Positions 1 through 8,781 of a stretch of DNA of 64,000 nt are shown here, piece by piece (position 1 is the first letter of the stretch; each line of letters starts with the position of its first letter). The stretch spans positions 1 to 64,000 of the forward strand of contig NZ_JAKSYL010000105.1 in NCBI RefSeq assembly GCF_022829515.1, given 5' to 3'. The DNA is from Methylobacterium sp. J-048. GTDB taxonomy: Bacteria > Pseudomonadota > Alphaproteobacteria > Rhizobiales > Beijerinckiaceae. A model generated the notes under the pieces. It was not told the DNA's origin, did not search any database, and saw only the letters and a program-made list of their open reading frames with translations. Position numbers and translations under genes: made by a program.

Positions 1-1
1 C

Positions 2-544
2 ATTCTCGGCGAGATGGGCGCGGAGCAGCTGCTCGGTCAGGGCGACATGCTGTTCATGGCCGGCGGCGGGCGTACCACGCGCGTGCACGGGCCGTTCTGC
101 TCGGACAGCGAGGTCGAGAGCGTGGTCGCCCACCTGAAGCGTCAGGGCCGCCCGAGCTATCTCGACGCCGTCACCACCGACGACACCCCCGAGGAGCCGG
201 CCAAGGAGGGCAAGTCCGGTCGCGGCGCCAAGGCGGAAAAAGTTGAGCGTTCCGAGGAGCCCGACGAGGAGGCCCCGGTTTTCGACATCGGCGCCTTCGC
301 GGCGGCGACGGGCGGCGAGTCGGACGACCTGTACAAGCAGGCGATCGAGGTGGTGCTGCGCGATCAGAAGGCCTCGACCAGCTACATCCAGCGCCGCCTG
401 CAGATCGGCTACAACCGCGCCGCCTCGATCATGGAGCGGATGGAGATCGAGGGCATCGTCGGCCCAGCCAACCATGCCGGCAAGCGCGACATCCTGGTCG
501 CCGGCGCGCCGCACGCCTCGAGCGGGATGTACGACGACGAGTGA
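2..544 (+). CDS. ftsK: DNA translocase FtsK, C-terminal part (5' end outside window)
   Basis: This is the C-terminal 180 residues of the septal DNA translocase that pumps chromosome ends through the closing division septum. The first visible codons encode the end of the RecA-like motor (ILGEMGAEQLLGQGDMLFM, then RVHGPFCSDSEVE). An acidic/lysine-rich linker follows, then the gamma winged-helix domain that reads KOPS sequences and contacts XerD (DLYKQAIEVVL ... SYIQRRLQIGYNRAA ... MEIEGIVG). The reading frame is open to the window edge, so the start and the membrane domain lie upstream. lolA follows 146 nt downstream on the same strand, a common alphaproteobacterial neighbour. FtsK versus a paralogous SpoIIIE-like translocase cannot be separated further from this fragment. 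Confidence 0.95.
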   Translation: MLGEMGAEQLLGQGDMLFMAGGGRTTRVHGPFCSDSEVESVVAHLKRQGRPSYLDAVTTDDTPEEPAKEGKSGRGAKAEKVERSEEPDEEAPVFDIGAFAAATGGESDDLYKQAIEVVLRDQKASTSYIQRRLQIGYNRAASIMERMEIEGIVGPANHAGKRDILVAGAPHASSGMYDDE

Positions 545-690
545 GGCCGCTGCCGGGCCGCGATCCGATCGGTCGCGGCCCGGCGCGTCGCATCTTCGCC
601 ACAGGGCGGGGCTCTAAAGCGCTCGACGCTCAGCCCCGCCCATCCCGTTTCTGCCGGAGCGCCCGCCCGGGCGCCCAGGAGGTTTTGCCG

Positions 691-1620
691 ATGATCGGCC
701 GCCGCACCCGCACAGCCGGCTCCCTGATCGCCGCCGGGCTGTGGCTCGCCCCCGCCGCCCCGGCGCAGGCGCAGGTCGGCGCGTTCATCGACAGCCTGTT
801 CGGCCGCAAGGACGAGCCTGCCCCGGAGCCGGAGGCCGCCCCGGCGGCGCCCGCGCCGACGGCCAAGAAGCCGGCGGCCAAGCCCACCGCCAAGGACTCT
901 GCCGCCAAGGATGCGGTCAAGGACGCGCCGAAGACCGGCAGCCTCAAGCCAGGCAAGGGGCCCGATAAATCCGACCACAAGGCGACCGAGCCCAAGGTCG
1001 CCGCGGTGGGCGCGCCCGCGGCGCTGGCCCCATCGGAGCCCGCGGACGCCGCCACGCTGCTGGCCCAGGCCAATGCGTATTTCAACGCCATGAACACCCT
1101 AACCGGCACCTTCATGCAGATCGGCGCGGACGGGCGCCGGATCGGCGGCAAGCTGACGCTCGCCAAGCCCGGCCGCCTGCGCTTCGACTACGACCAGCCG
1201 TCGCCGCTGGAGGTCGTGGCCGACGGCACCTCCGTGGCAGTGCGCGACCGCAAGCTCGCCACCCAGGACCTCTACTTCATCGCCCAGACGCCGCTGAAAT
1301 TCCTGCTGCGCGAGAAGATCGACCTGGCCCGCGACCTCTCGGTCACCGACGTCGCCAACGACCCGGGCGGCGTGCGCATCAGCCTGGAGGACCGGGCGAC
1401 GCTCGGCGGCACCTCGAAGATCCAGCTGTTCTTCGATGCCGAGATGAAGGTCCTGTCGCAGTGGCGGATCACCGACCCGCAGGGCTACGTCACCACGGTG
1501 CAGCTCTCGAACTTGCAAAAGCCTAAGGCCGTCGACGCCAGCCTGTTCTTCATCAATTACGGGCGCGCCGAGGACAAGGCGATGCAGCAGCAGATCCAGC
1601 AATCACAGCAGCCGAACTGA
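691..1620 (+). CDS. lolA: LolA-like outer-membrane lipoprotein carrier protein
   Basis: Periplasmic chaperone of the LolA fold that carries lipoproteins from the inner membrane to the outer membrane. The chosen ATG has an AGGAGG ribosome binding site about 10 nt upstream and gives 309 residues. The N-terminus has a signal peptide with an Ala-rich end (LAPAAPAQAQ). An Ala/Lys/Pro-rich linker of about 100 residues follows, longer than in enterobacterial LolA. The LolA domain begins near residue 125 (LLAQANAYFNAMNTLTGTF) and runs to the end, with the typical GGKLTLAKPGRLRFDY and DPQGYVTTVQL segments. It sits between ftsK and xth. The long charged linker is the only unusual part. Family assignment is firm; which lipoproteins it serves is not visible. 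Confidence 0.92.
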   Translation: MIGRRTRTAGSLIAAGLWLAPAAPAQAQVGAFIDSLFGRKDEPAPEPEAAPAAPAPTAKKPAAKPTAKDSAAKDAVKDAPKTGSLKPGKGPDKSDHKATEPKVAAVGAPAALAPSEPADAATLLAQANAYFNAMNTLTGTFMQIGADGRRIGGKLTLAKPGRLRFDYDQPSPLEVVADGTSVAVRDRKLATQDLYFIAQTPLKFLLREKIDLARDLSVTDVANDPGGVRISLEDRATLGGTSKIQLFFDAEMKVLSQWRITDPQGYVTTVQLSNLQKPKAVDASLFFINYGRAEDKAMQQQIQQSQQPN

Positions 1621-1717
1621 TTTTTGGTCGGTGCGGGATGCTTCGTTGAGCAACGGTTTACGAAGATCTCATTCGCCCAAGGGGTCGAGGGTGGCACATG
1701 CGTTGAAACATCCACCG

Positions 1718-1831
1718 TGTCATCCCGGGGCCGCGCAGCGGAGCCCGGGACCCAGAACCGCAGGTGGATCAAGCCTTTGCACCGTCGGCGGCTCTGGATT
1801 CCGGGCTCGCCTCCGGCGCCCCGGAATGACA
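1718..1831. repeat. Intergenic palindromic repeat (REP-like), family 1
   Basis: Two 38-nt arms, 1718-1755 and 1794-1831, are inverted copies of each other with about 30 of 38 positions matching. They start TGTCATCCCGGGG on the left and end CCCCGGAATGACA on the right, with a 38-nt spacer. It lies between lolA and xth and could fold into a long hairpin in either transcript. The form resembles dispersed extragenic palindromes of alphaproteobacterial genomes. The rest of the 1621-1960 gap shows no gene that I can support. Confidence 0.75.
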
Positions 1832-1960
1832 GAGCGGTTTATTTTGCGACCGTAAGGTCCCTGATCGAGAGCGAGCCTGAGAAACGCGAAATTTGTGAGC
1901 CGGAACTTGCGTAAAGCAATTTTTCTGCTGCCCCTTACGTCCCCAACCCGAGACCCGCCC

Positions 1961-2770
1961 GTGTGCCTGTCCGTCACCACCTGGAACATCAACTCGGTGC
2001 GGCTGCGCATCGATCTGGTCCTGCGCTTGCTCGCCGAGCACAAGCCGGACGTGCTCTGCCTCCAGGAGACCAAGTGTCCGGACGACGCGTTTCCGCTCAA
2101 AGCCCTGCGCGGTTCCGGCTACGAGCACGTCATGTTCGCCGGTCAGAAGGGCTATAACGGCGTCGCGATCCTGTCGCGCTTCCCCCTGCACACCCGCGGC
2201 GTGATGGGTTTTTGCGAGAAGCAGGATGCCCGGCACATCTCGGCGGTGCTCGGGCCGGAGGCGGGGGCGGCGTCGGGGATCGTGCTGCACGATTTCTACG
2301 TCCCGGCCGGCGGCGACGTGCCTGACCGCGACCTCAACCCGAAATTCGCCCACAAGCTCGACTTCCTGGGCGAGCTGCGGGCCTGGGGCGGCAAGCGCGT
2401 CTCCGGCCCGGCAATCCTGGTCGGCGACCTCAACGTCGCGCCGCTGGAGCACGACGTCTGGTCGCACAAGCAGCTCCTCGACGTGGTGAGCCACACCCCC
2501 GTCGAGACCGAGGCGCTGGAAACCCTGCGCGGGGAGGCCGGCTGGATCGACACGGCCCGCCACCTCACTCCGGAGCCGGAGAAGATCTACACGTGGTGGA
2601 GCTACCGCTCCCCCGACTGGTCGGCGGCCAACAAGGGTCGGCGCCTGGACCATGCCTGGGTGTCGCCGGATCTCGCCGGTACGGTCCGCTCGGTGGAGGT
2701 GCTGCGCGACGCCCGCGGCTGGGAGCGGCCCTCCGACCACGCCCCTGTGACGTTGACGCTCGAGCTGTGA
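1961..2770 (+). CDS. xth: Exodeoxyribonuclease III (AP endonuclease)
   Basis: Exonuclease III/AP endonuclease that cuts at abasic sites and removes damaged 3' ends in base excision repair. The family hallmarks are present in order: VTTWNINSVRLR at the N-terminus (metal-binding Asn), CLQETKC (catalytic Glu), the FAGQKGYNGVAILSR segment, VGDLNVAPLEHDV (Asp and Asn), and the C-terminal RRLDHAW and SDHAPV with the catalytic Asp-His. I chose the GTG at 1961 because it places the conserved first strand at residue 4 and gives the usual length of 269 residues. A further upstream GTG at 1895 would add an unconserved extension. It appears monocistronic. Confidence 0.95.
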   Translation: MCLSVTTWNINSVRLRIDLVLRLLAEHKPDVLCLQETKCPDDAFPLKALRGSGYEHVMFAGQKGYNGVAILSRFPLHTRGVMGFCEKQDARHISAVLGPEAGAASGIVLHDFYVPAGGDVPDRDLNPKFAHKLDFLGELRAWGGKRVSGPAILVGDLNVAPLEHDVWSHKQLLDVVSHTPVETEALETLRGEAGWIDTARHLTPEPEKIYTWWSYRSPDWSAANKGRRLDHAWVSPDLAGTVRSVEVLRDARGWERPSDHAPVTLTLEL

Positions 2771-2840
2771 TCCGGTCACACGGAACCGCGATCACCACGG
2801 CGCATTGCCGGTTCACGAACCCGCGATGCGAGTTGGCCTG

Positions 2841-2939
2841 ATGCGCAAGATCCTGATCGCCCTTCTGTTGCCCAAGGTCGTCACCTTCCTGCGCCGCCGC
2901 TACGGCGGTCCGCACGCCGCCCGCGACCGGGCGTTCTGA
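2841..2939 (+). CDS. Small basic hypothetical protein, 32 residues
   Basis: A 33-codon frame between xth and the SDR gene begins MRKILIALLLPKVVTF and ends with an Arg-rich, hydrophilic tail (RRRYGGPHAARDRAF). The pattern is one short hydrophobic stretch followed by basic residues, as in many small alphaproteobacterial membrane-associated proteins. An in-frame ATG at 2826 could add five residues. I do not recognise a family. The coding assignment rests only on the start, composition and position, so it is tentative. Confidence 0.35.
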   Translation: MRKILIALLLPKVVTFLRRRYGGPHAARDRAF

Positions 2940-3025
2940 GGCGCGCCTCATCCTCGGCGGCGTGTCTGTGACGGCTGGGCGCGGCCCGTGATCCTTGGAT
3001 CCCAGCCCGCAGGAACGCGCCCCCG

Positions 3026-3904
3026 ATGACCGACGATCCCCGCGAAGCCGGTCCCCGGCCGCCGTTCCCCGGCGACCAGCAGCAGGAGCGGCCGGGCCTC
3101 ATCTCCAGGATGACGCCGCCGCCCGACCACGGCGAAGAGAGCTATGTCGGCAAGGGCCTGCTCACCGGCCAGGCGGCTCTGATCACCGGCGGCGATTCCG
3201 GCATCGGCCGGGCTGTCGCCATCGCCTATGCCCGCGAGGGCGCCGACGTGGCGATCTCCTATCTGGAGGTCGAGCAGTCGGACGCCGAGGATACCAAGGC
3301 TTGGGTCGAGAAGGCCGGCCGCCGCTGCCTGCTGCTGCCGGGCGACATCCGCGACGAGGCCCAGTGCCGGGCGCTGGTGGACCGCACCATGGCCGCGTTC
3401 GGGCGACTCGACATCCTGGTCAACAACGCCGCCGCCCAGGTGGTGAACGCGGGTCTCGACGACCTCAAGGCCGCCGATATCGAGGGCTCGTTCCGGGCCA
3501 ACGTCTTCGCGATGTACTACCTCACCCAGGCCGCCGTGCCGCACATGAAGCCGGGCGGCGCGATCGTGAACTCGACCAGCGTCCAGGCCAAGGTCGCCGA
3601 CCCGACCATGCTGATCTACGCCGCCACCAAGGGCGCCATCGCCAGCCTGACCATCGGCCTGTCGAACCTGCTCGCCCCCAAGGGCATCCGGGTGAATTGC
3701 GTCGCCCCCGGCCCGGTCTGGACCCCGATCCAGCCGATCGTGAAGAGCCCCGAGCAGATCGCGGAGCTCGGTGCCCAGACCCCGCTGGGCCGCGCCGGCC
3801 AGCCTGCCGAGCTGGCTCCAGCCTACGTGCTGCTCGCCTCGCGCGAGGGCAGCTTCATGTCGGGCGCCCTGGTGCCGGTCACCGGCGGCATGCCGATGCT
3901 GTGA
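3026..3904 (+). CDS. SDR family NAD(P)-dependent oxidoreductase (YghA/Gsp39-like)
   Basis: Classical short-chain dehydrogenase of the stress-protein group that includes YghA and general stress protein 39. It carries an N-terminal extension of about 45 Pro-rich residues (LISRMTPPPDHGEESY) typical of that group. The cofactor motif TGGDSGIGRAVA follows, then LVNNAAAQ, the catalytic Ser in VNSTSVQ, the YAATKGA Tyr-Lys pair, and a C-terminal GALVPVTGGMPML. All catalytic residues are present. It is 292 residues long, normal for the group. The substrate is unknown; aldehydes or polyols are the usual guesses. It converges with the M23 peptidase gene 71 nt away, with no clear T-run terminator between them. 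Confidence 0.9.
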   Translation: MTDDPREAGPRPPFPGDQQQERPGLISRMTPPPDHGEESYVGKGLLTGQAALITGGDSGIGRAVAIAYAREGADVAISYLEVEQSDAEDTKAWVEKAGRRCLLLPGDIRDEAQCRALVDRTMAAFGRLDILVNNAAAQVVNAGLDDLKAADIEGSFRANVFAMYYLTQAAVPHMKPGGAIVNSTSVQAKVADPTMLIYAATKGAIASLTIGLSNLLAPKGIRVNCVAPGPVWTPIQPIVKSPEQIAELGAQTPLGRAGQPAELAPAYVLLASREGSFMSGALVPVTGGMPML

Positions 3905-3974
3905 GGCCATCGCCTCACGCCACGCAGACCCCCCGCGCCCACCAGTGCGGGGATGCCGTCGAGCCCGTGCGGCT

Positions 3975-6008
3975 TCAGCGCTCGGCGCCTCTTTGGGCGA
4001 GGAGCGTCGTGGTCTTCGCCTTCTGCATGGTCGCGTCGGCCTGCTCGCGCTGGCGATTGAACTCGGCGAGCAGTCGGCCGTCCAGTTCGCGGCCGCGGGG
4101 GAGGCGGATCTTCATCGGGTCGACGAAGTGACCGTTGATGATCACCTCGTAATGGAGGTGTGCCCCGGTGGAGAGGCCGGTGGAGCCGACATAGCCGACC
4201 ACCTGCCCCTGCCGGAGCCGGACGCCTTCCCGCACACCGGCTCCGATCCGCGACATGTGATTGTAGGCCGTGATGTAGCCGTTCACGTGCTGGATCTCGA
4301 CGTGGTTGCCGTAGCTCGATGAGGTCTTCACCCGGGCCACGGTGCCATTGCCCGCGGCCAGGACCGGCGTGCCGACAGGGCTCGCCCAGTCGACGCCGGT
4401 ATGCAGCTTGGCGTAGCCGAGGATCGGGTGGCGCCGATAGCCGAAGCTGGAACTCAAGACCGCGGTGGCCACGGGCTTGCGCAGCAGGAATTTCTTGAGG
4501 GAGCGTCCCTGGTCGTCGAGATAATCGATCGTGCCGTCGTCCGGGGACTGGAAGCGATAGACCTTGTGGGTCTCGCCGCCGAGGGTCAGCGCCGCGTAGA
4601 GCAGGTCCGGGCGGTCGGCGCCGGCCTCGTCGTCGTAGGTGTAGAACACGTCGAGGCCGTCGCCGCTGGCGATCCGGCGCTGGAAATCGAGATCGTAGCT
4701 GAACACCCGCACGATATCCTCGACGGTGGCGCGGGGCAGGTCGTAGCGTGCCGCGGTCTCGTAGAGGCTCTGGTAGAGGCGGGGACCGGATCCCGAATCC
4801 TCCTCGTCCTCGCCCGCCTCGGCCTGAGGTTGCGGCTTGGGGGCGGGGGCCTCCTCGGCCGGTGGGGCCACCGAGACGAAAGCGCCGCGGTCGTTGAGCG
4901 CCGCGATGCCCTCGATGCCGCTCTCGCCGTACAGGATGACCCGGGTGACCTGTCGGAGGTCGCCGGGATAGGGCCCGGGAGCGATCTGAACCTGTATGTG
5001 CTGGCCTTCCGCGAGGGCGGCCATGCGAGCCTTGCCACCCAGAGCCGCGACGATGCCGCGGATCTGCTCGTCGCCCGCCAAGCCGGCGGTCTTCAGGGCG
5101 GCCTCCAGGGACTCGCTCCGTCTGAGCGCGAGCTTGTGTTCCTCGACGAGCGGCGGCTCGTTCGGCTTCAGCTCGACCTTGGCGACCTTGGTGACGTTCT
5201 CGGGGACGACCAGAACCTCGATCGCCTTGAACGGGTTCGCGTCCTTGCTCGCAGATCCTGCCGTCGCGCCCTGTTGAAGGGTCCGGGACAGCAGGATCTG
5301 CGGCGCGACCGGGATGGCGGCCCGGCGCCCGGCCTCGGCGGTGATCCGGCGCTCCTCCTCGACCTGGGCGGTCACGTCGTCGTCGGTGAGCGCTGGCGCG
5401 CTCGGGCCTATGGCGGCGTCCCCGAGATCGCGCTTGATCACCGTCACCTCGGCCCCGGGCGCGTCGGCCGCCGCGTCGGGGACGCGCTCCAGGGGTTCGT
5501 CGGAAACGAACTTCATCGGGTCGAACCGGGGCGGCTCGCCGGCATAGACGCCCGTCGTCATCGACAGCGGCGTGGTGCTTCGCACGAAGGCCTTGGCCTT
5601 GATGATCTCGTGATCGCCCAGCCGGACGGTCACCGGCGCGCGAAAGCTCTGCTTGGCCGAGGCGATCATCAGGGTACGCACCAGACGGTCGCCCTTGCGC
5701 GCATTGTTCGAGCCGGTCTCGCCCGACCGCGCTCGGGCGCCCCCGATCTCCGGACGGATCGGAACGAATCCGTCCTCCTGCAGGGAGACATGGAGAGCGG
5801 CGGCGAGCAGGCCGGCGCCGATCAGGCCCGTGAGGGTGTTGGCACAGAGCCAGCGCAGGTTGACGGCGCGCCGATCGATCGGGGCCATACGCACCCCGAG
5901 ATAATGCAGGGGCGCATGGGCCCCGCGCTCGTCGGCGAGCGTGGCGAGTTTCCTGATCTTGAGTCGCTTGGTGCGAACCCAGAATCTATCGCGGAATTTC
6001 CATGTCAC
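3975..6008 (-). CDS. Membrane-anchored M23 family metallopeptidase
   Basis: Predicted peptidoglycan endopeptidase or LytM-type regulator in the periplasm. One transmembrane segment near residues 57-77 (TLTGLIGAGLLAAALHV) follows a cytoplasmic N-terminus. A long periplasmic region with LysM/OapA-like character (RSESLEAALKTAGLAGDE) comes next. The C-terminal LytM domain shows the zinc ligands LHTGVDWA and GAHLHYEV, so it should be active. It is 677 residues, near the usual length for this Hyphomicrobiales family. The start is a GTG at the very edge of an AT-rich stretch; a later start is possible. It is transcribed alone, convergent with the SDR gene. Confidence 0.9.
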   Translation of the reverse strand: MTWKFRDRFWVRTKRLKIRKLATLADERGAHAPLHYLGVRMAPIDRRAVNLRWLCANTLTGLIGAGLLAAALHVSLQEDGFVPIRPEIGGARARSGETGSNNARKGDRLVRTLMIASAKQSFRAPVTVRLGDHEIIKAKAFVRSTTPLSMTTGVYAGEPPRFDPMKFVSDEPLERVPDAAADAPGAEVTVIKRDLGDAAIGPSAPALTDDDVTAQVEEERRITAEAGRRAAIPVAPQILLSRTLQQGATAGSASKDANPFKAIEVLVVPENVTKVAKVELKPNEPPLVEEHKLALRRSESLEAALKTAGLAGDEQIRGIVAALGGKARMAALAEGQHIQVQIAPGPYPGDLRQVTRVILYGESGIEGIAALNDRGAFVSVAPPAEEAPAPKPQPQAEAGEDEEDSGSGPRLYQSLYETAARYDLPRATVEDIVRVFSYDLDFQRRIASGDGLDVFYTYDDEAGADRPDLLYAALTLGGETHKVYRFQSPDDGTIDYLDDQGRSLKKFLLRKPVATAVLSSSFGYRRHPILGYAKLHTGVDWASPVGTPVLAAGNGTVARVKTSSSYGNHVEIQHVNGYITAYNHMSRIGAGVREGVRLRQGQVVGYVGSTGLSTGAHLHYEVIINGHFVDPMKIRLPRGRELDGRLLAEFNRQREQADATMQKAKTTTLLAQRGAER

Positions 6009-6245
6009 AATTCTATTCGGTAAAATGTCATTATAAAATCGATCTGTATTGATTTTATCAGAGTTGGCTAGAATTAAACACGAGATTTATGCTTGATGGG
6101 CATGATAACAAAATCAAGCTGGAAAACTCAAGCCAATTTGACGTAAGACTCGGACAGATTATCTGAGTTGTGTCATTAGTAAAAAATGATATCTATAAAT
6201 AAATGATCATGAATAGTGCTGAACTTACGGTGTAGGACTGATCCT
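6009..6245. other. AT-rich intergenic island upstream of the M23 gene
   Basis: About 235 nt with strikingly low GC compared with everything around it. It contains runs such as AAAAAATGAT, ATAAATAAATGAT and ATTATAAAATCG. No credible reading frame, tRNA or repeat is visible. It may contain the promoter of the M23 gene, be a remnant of foreign DNA, or bind nucleoid proteins. With the terminator at 6275-6303 it makes up the 359-nt gap between the M23 gene and ssb. Confidence 0.7.
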
Positions 6246-6274
6246 TTCATGTACTCTGGAATCTGCATGAAACG

Positions 6275-6303
6275 AAAAAGGACCAAGGCCGGGGCCTTGG
6301 TCC
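6275..6303 (-). terminator. Rho-independent terminator of ssb
   Basis: A perfect 11-bp stem, GGACCAAGGCC (6280-6290) and GGCCTTGGTCC (6293-6303), has a 2-nt loop. On the minus strand it is followed by TTTTTCGTTT. It lies 65 nt past the ssb stop codon. Confidence 0.85.
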
Positions 6304-6367
6304 TGAACAATCATCGTCGTGGCGAGATGCTTTTGCCGCCCCGGGATCCGGGCTCGGTCCTGCGGGA

Positions 6368-6943
6368 CTAGAACGGGATATCGTCGTCCAGGTCGTAGCT
6401 GCCGCGGGCACCGCCGCCGCCGCCGCCACCGGACGAAGCCGGGGCCGGACGGCCGCCACCGCCGCCGCCCTGGGCGCGGCCGCCGCCGAAATCACCGCCG
6501 CGGTCGCCGCCCCGGCCACCGCCCGAGTCGCCGCCGCGGCTGATCTGGCCGCCACCCTCGTCCTCGCCGGCGAAGTCGCCGCCGCCACCGCCGCGGCCGT
6601 CGAGGATCGTCATCTCGCCGCGGAAGCGCTGGAGCACCACTTCGGTGGTGTACTTCTCGACGCCGGAATTGTCGGTCCACTTCCGGGTCTGGAGCTGGCC
6701 CTCGATATAGACCTTCGAGCCCTTGCGCAGGTACTGCTCGGCCACCCGGGCAAGGTTGTCGTTGTAGATCACGACCGAGTGCCACTCGGTCTTCTCCTTG
6801 CGCTCGCCGGAGGCCTTGTCCTTCCAGGACTCGGAGGTCGCCAGCCGCAGGTTGCAGACCGGGTCGCCCGAGCCGAGGCGGCGCATCTCCGGGTCGCGCC
6901 CGAGATTGCCCACCAGAATCACCTTGTTGACGCTGCCCGCCAT
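6368..6943 (-). CDS. ssb: Single-stranded DNA-binding protein
   Basis: Homotetrameric SSB that coats single-stranded DNA in replication, recombination and repair. The OB fold spans residues 1-110 ([19 protein letters not shown], then [13 protein letters not shown] and [11 protein letters not shown]). A Gly-rich flexible linker of about 65 residues follows, then the acidic interaction tip DLDDDIPF that recruits partner proteins. At 191 residues it is normal for alphaproteobacteria. A LexA box lies 133 nt upstream of the start, so induction by DNA damage is likely. A strong terminator follows. uvrA, a common SSB neighbour, is not in the window. Confidence 0.98.
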   Translation of the reverse strand: MAGSVNKVILVGNLGRDPEMRRLGSGDPVCNLRLATSESWKDKASGERKEKTEWHSVVIYNDNLARVAEQYLRKGSKVYIEGQLQTRKWTDNSGVEKYTTEVVLQRFRGEMTILDGRGGGGGDFAGEDEGGGQISRGGDSGGGRGGDRGGDFGGGRAQGGGGGGRPAPASSGGGGGGGARGSYDLDDDIPF

Positions 6944-7075
6944 CGCTCTCTCCTTACCGTACGGATCTCACTGGGCCTGGGGCCCGGCGGCCGGGGACTC
7001 ATGCGCCCGGGCCGTCGGGGCGGCAACCTGCGGTGAGGGCTTGTGCCCGCTATCCGCAACGCGCCAAACATGCGT

Positions 7076-7090
7076 GTTCTATCTCTGTTC
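7076..7090 (-). promoter_or_regulatory. LexA (SOS) box upstream of ssb
   Basis: GTTC-TATCTCT-GTTC is an exact match to the direct-repeat LexA operator GTTC-N7-GTTC known from alphaproteobacteria. It sits 133 nt from the ssb start codon, and 22 nt from the stop codon of the upstream CurA-like gene on the same strand. Position and match point to SOS control of ssb. Confidence 0.75.
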
Positions 7091-7111
7091 TATCTGGTCG
7101 GCAAGATCGGC

Positions 7112-8128
7112 TTACGGGATATGCACAACCAGCTTGCCGAAATTCCCACCTTTCAGCAGGCCGATGAACGCGTCGGGCGCGTTCTCCAGCCCCTCGACCA
7201 CGTCCTCCCGGTAGCGGACCTTGCCCGCCCGGATCCACGCCCCGACCTCGCTCCGAAAGGTCTCGGCCTGGTCGGCGAAATCCCAGACGATGAAGCCCTG
7301 GATGTGCAGGCGGTTCGTGAGCACCGAGCGCATCAGGCCGGGCAGCCGGTCGGGGCCGGGGGGCGCCTCGGTGGCGTTGTAGGCCGAGACCAGGCCGCAG
7401 ACCGGGATCCGGGCGAACGGGTTCAGCAGCGGCAGCACGGCCGAAAACACCGCGCCGCCGACATTCTCGAAATACACGTCGATGCCCTTGGGGCAGGCTT
7501 CGGCCAGCGCCCCCGGCAGGTCGGTCCCGCGATGGTCCACGGCGGCATCGAAGCCGAGTTCCTCCGTGAGGTAGCGGCACTTGTCCGGCCCGCCCGCGAT
7601 CCCCACCGCCCGGGCGCCCTTCAGCTTGGCGATCTGTCCGACCAGCGACCCCACCGGCCCGGCGGCGGCGGCCACCACCACGGTCTCCCCGGGCTTCGGC
7701 CGGCCGATATTGAGCAGGCCGGTATAGGCGGTCATGCCGGGCATCCCGAGCACGCCCACCGCCGTCGAGGGCGGGGCGGCGTCCGGATCGACCCGGCGGG
7801 TGCCCTTGCCGTCGGTGGCGAAGTATTCCTGCCAGCCCGCGAAGGCCGTGCGAAGCTCCCCGACCGGGATGTCCGAATTCTTCGACGCGACGACCTCGCC
7901 GACCACCTCGGCGGTGATCGGCTCGCCGATCTGGACCGGGGTCGCGTAGGATTTCGCGTCGCTTATCCGGCCGCGCATATACGGGTCGAGCGACAACCAG
8001 CGGGTGCGCAGCAGGATCTCGCCCGGCCCGATCTCCGGCACCGGCACTTCTTCCAGGCGGAAGTTTTCGGGTTTCGGCTCCCCGTGCGGGCGCGACGCCA
8101 GGACGATGCGGCGGTTCACGGCGTTCAT
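7112..8128 (-). CDS. NADP-dependent oxidoreductase, CurA/leukotriene B4 dehydrogenase-like MDR family
   Basis: Zinc-free medium-chain reductase of the group that reduces the double bond of alpha,beta-unsaturated carbonyls with NADPH. It begins MNAVNRRIVLASRPHGEP, the usual opening of the family, at an ATG giving 338 residues. Family signatures are RWLSLDPYMRGRISD, GMPGMTAYTGLL and the nucleotide-binding AAAGPVGSLVG. The C-terminus has QGFIVWDF and GKLVVHIP. No zinc-ligand cysteines are present. The physiological substrate is unknown; detoxification of reactive aldehydes or enones is the usual inference. The frame is open well upstream of this start, but the extra residues are unconserved. Confidence 0.92.
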   Translation of the reverse strand: MNAVNRRIVLASRPHGEPKPENFRLEEVPVPEIGPGEILLRTRWLSLDPYMRGRISDAKSYATPVQIGEPITAEVVGEVVASKNSDIPVGELRTAFAGWQEYFATDGKGTRRVDPDAAPPSTAVGVLGMPGMTAYTGLLNIGRPKPGETVVVAAAAGPVGSLVGQIAKLKGARAVGIAGGPDKCRYLTEELGFDAAVDHRGTDLPGALAEACPKGIDVYFENVGGAVFSAVLPLLNPFARIPVCGLVSAYNATEAPPGPDRLPGLMRSVLTNRLHIQGFIVWDFADQAETFRSEVGAWIRAGKVRYREDVVEGLENAPDAFIGLLKGGNFGKLVVHIP

Positions 8129-8236
8129 GAAAGGCTCCCGGATGCTCTGCCTGCGACCCCCGATCTGGGGCGCCAAGCGGCGGCGGCCAATGGGGCGCTC
8201 CGTGCGTTGACCGGGATCGGTAGGCGAGGAGGCTCG

Positions 8237-8635
8237 ATGCGCACCACCCTGATCGGCTTCGGCTTGGCTGCCCTGACGGCAGGAGCCGCGATGGCCGGAT
8301 CGCTCGACGCCTATCGCTGGCGCTCCCGGGTGCTGGTGCTGTCGGCTCCCGATTCGGCCGATCCGGATCTGCGGGCGCAGCGCGCGGCCCTGGGTCCGAT
8401 GCGGGGCGCCGCCGCCGAGCGCGACCTCGTGGTGCTGGAGGCGATCGGGGACGGGGCCGAGGCCCGGCGCTTGCGCACGCACCTGTCCCTGCCGGCGGGC
8501 GAATTCCGGGCGGTGCTGGTCGGCAAGGATGGCGGCGCCAAGCTCAAAGCCGCAGCGCCGATCCCGCCCCAAACACTGTTCGCAACGATCGACGCGATGC
8601 CGATGCGGCGCGGCGAGATCCAGGGGCGTCGCTAG
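8237..8635 (+). CDS. DUF4174 domain secreted protein
   Basis: A 132-residue protein starting at an ATG with AGGAGG 7 nt upstream. A signal peptide (LIGFGLAALTAGAAMA) is followed by the DUF4174 pattern: LDAYRWRSRVLVL, a middle with LVVLEAIGDG, and FRAVLVGKDGGAK near the end, leading to a terminal IDAMPMRRGEIQ. The domain has a thioredoxin-like layout but shows no CxxC pair, so a redox role is not supported. It is transcribed away from the CurA-like gene, leaving about 108 nt for divergent promoters. Confidence 0.8.
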   Translation: MRTTLIGFGLAALTAGAAMAGSLDAYRWRSRVLVLSAPDSADPDLRAQRAALGPMRGAAAERDLVVLEAIGDGAEARRLRTHLSLPAGEFRAVLVGKDGGAKLKAAAPIPPQTLFATIDAMPMRRGEIQGRR

Positions 8636-8781
8636 GTTCCGGCGCGCCCGGTTTCCGGGGATGGCGGGGCCTGCGGACACCAACGGTTAAGCCTACCAGC
8701 CTATCACCGAACGGTGTCGGCGGTCATGTTTCGGCCGTCCGTTGAGGCCCGCCAGGACGCGCGAACGAGACGCTCGCATCG

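Noticed and set aside
4401..6023. 540-residue frame antisense to the M23 peptidase
   Set aside because: Shadow; the M23 zinc ligands are on the minus strand.
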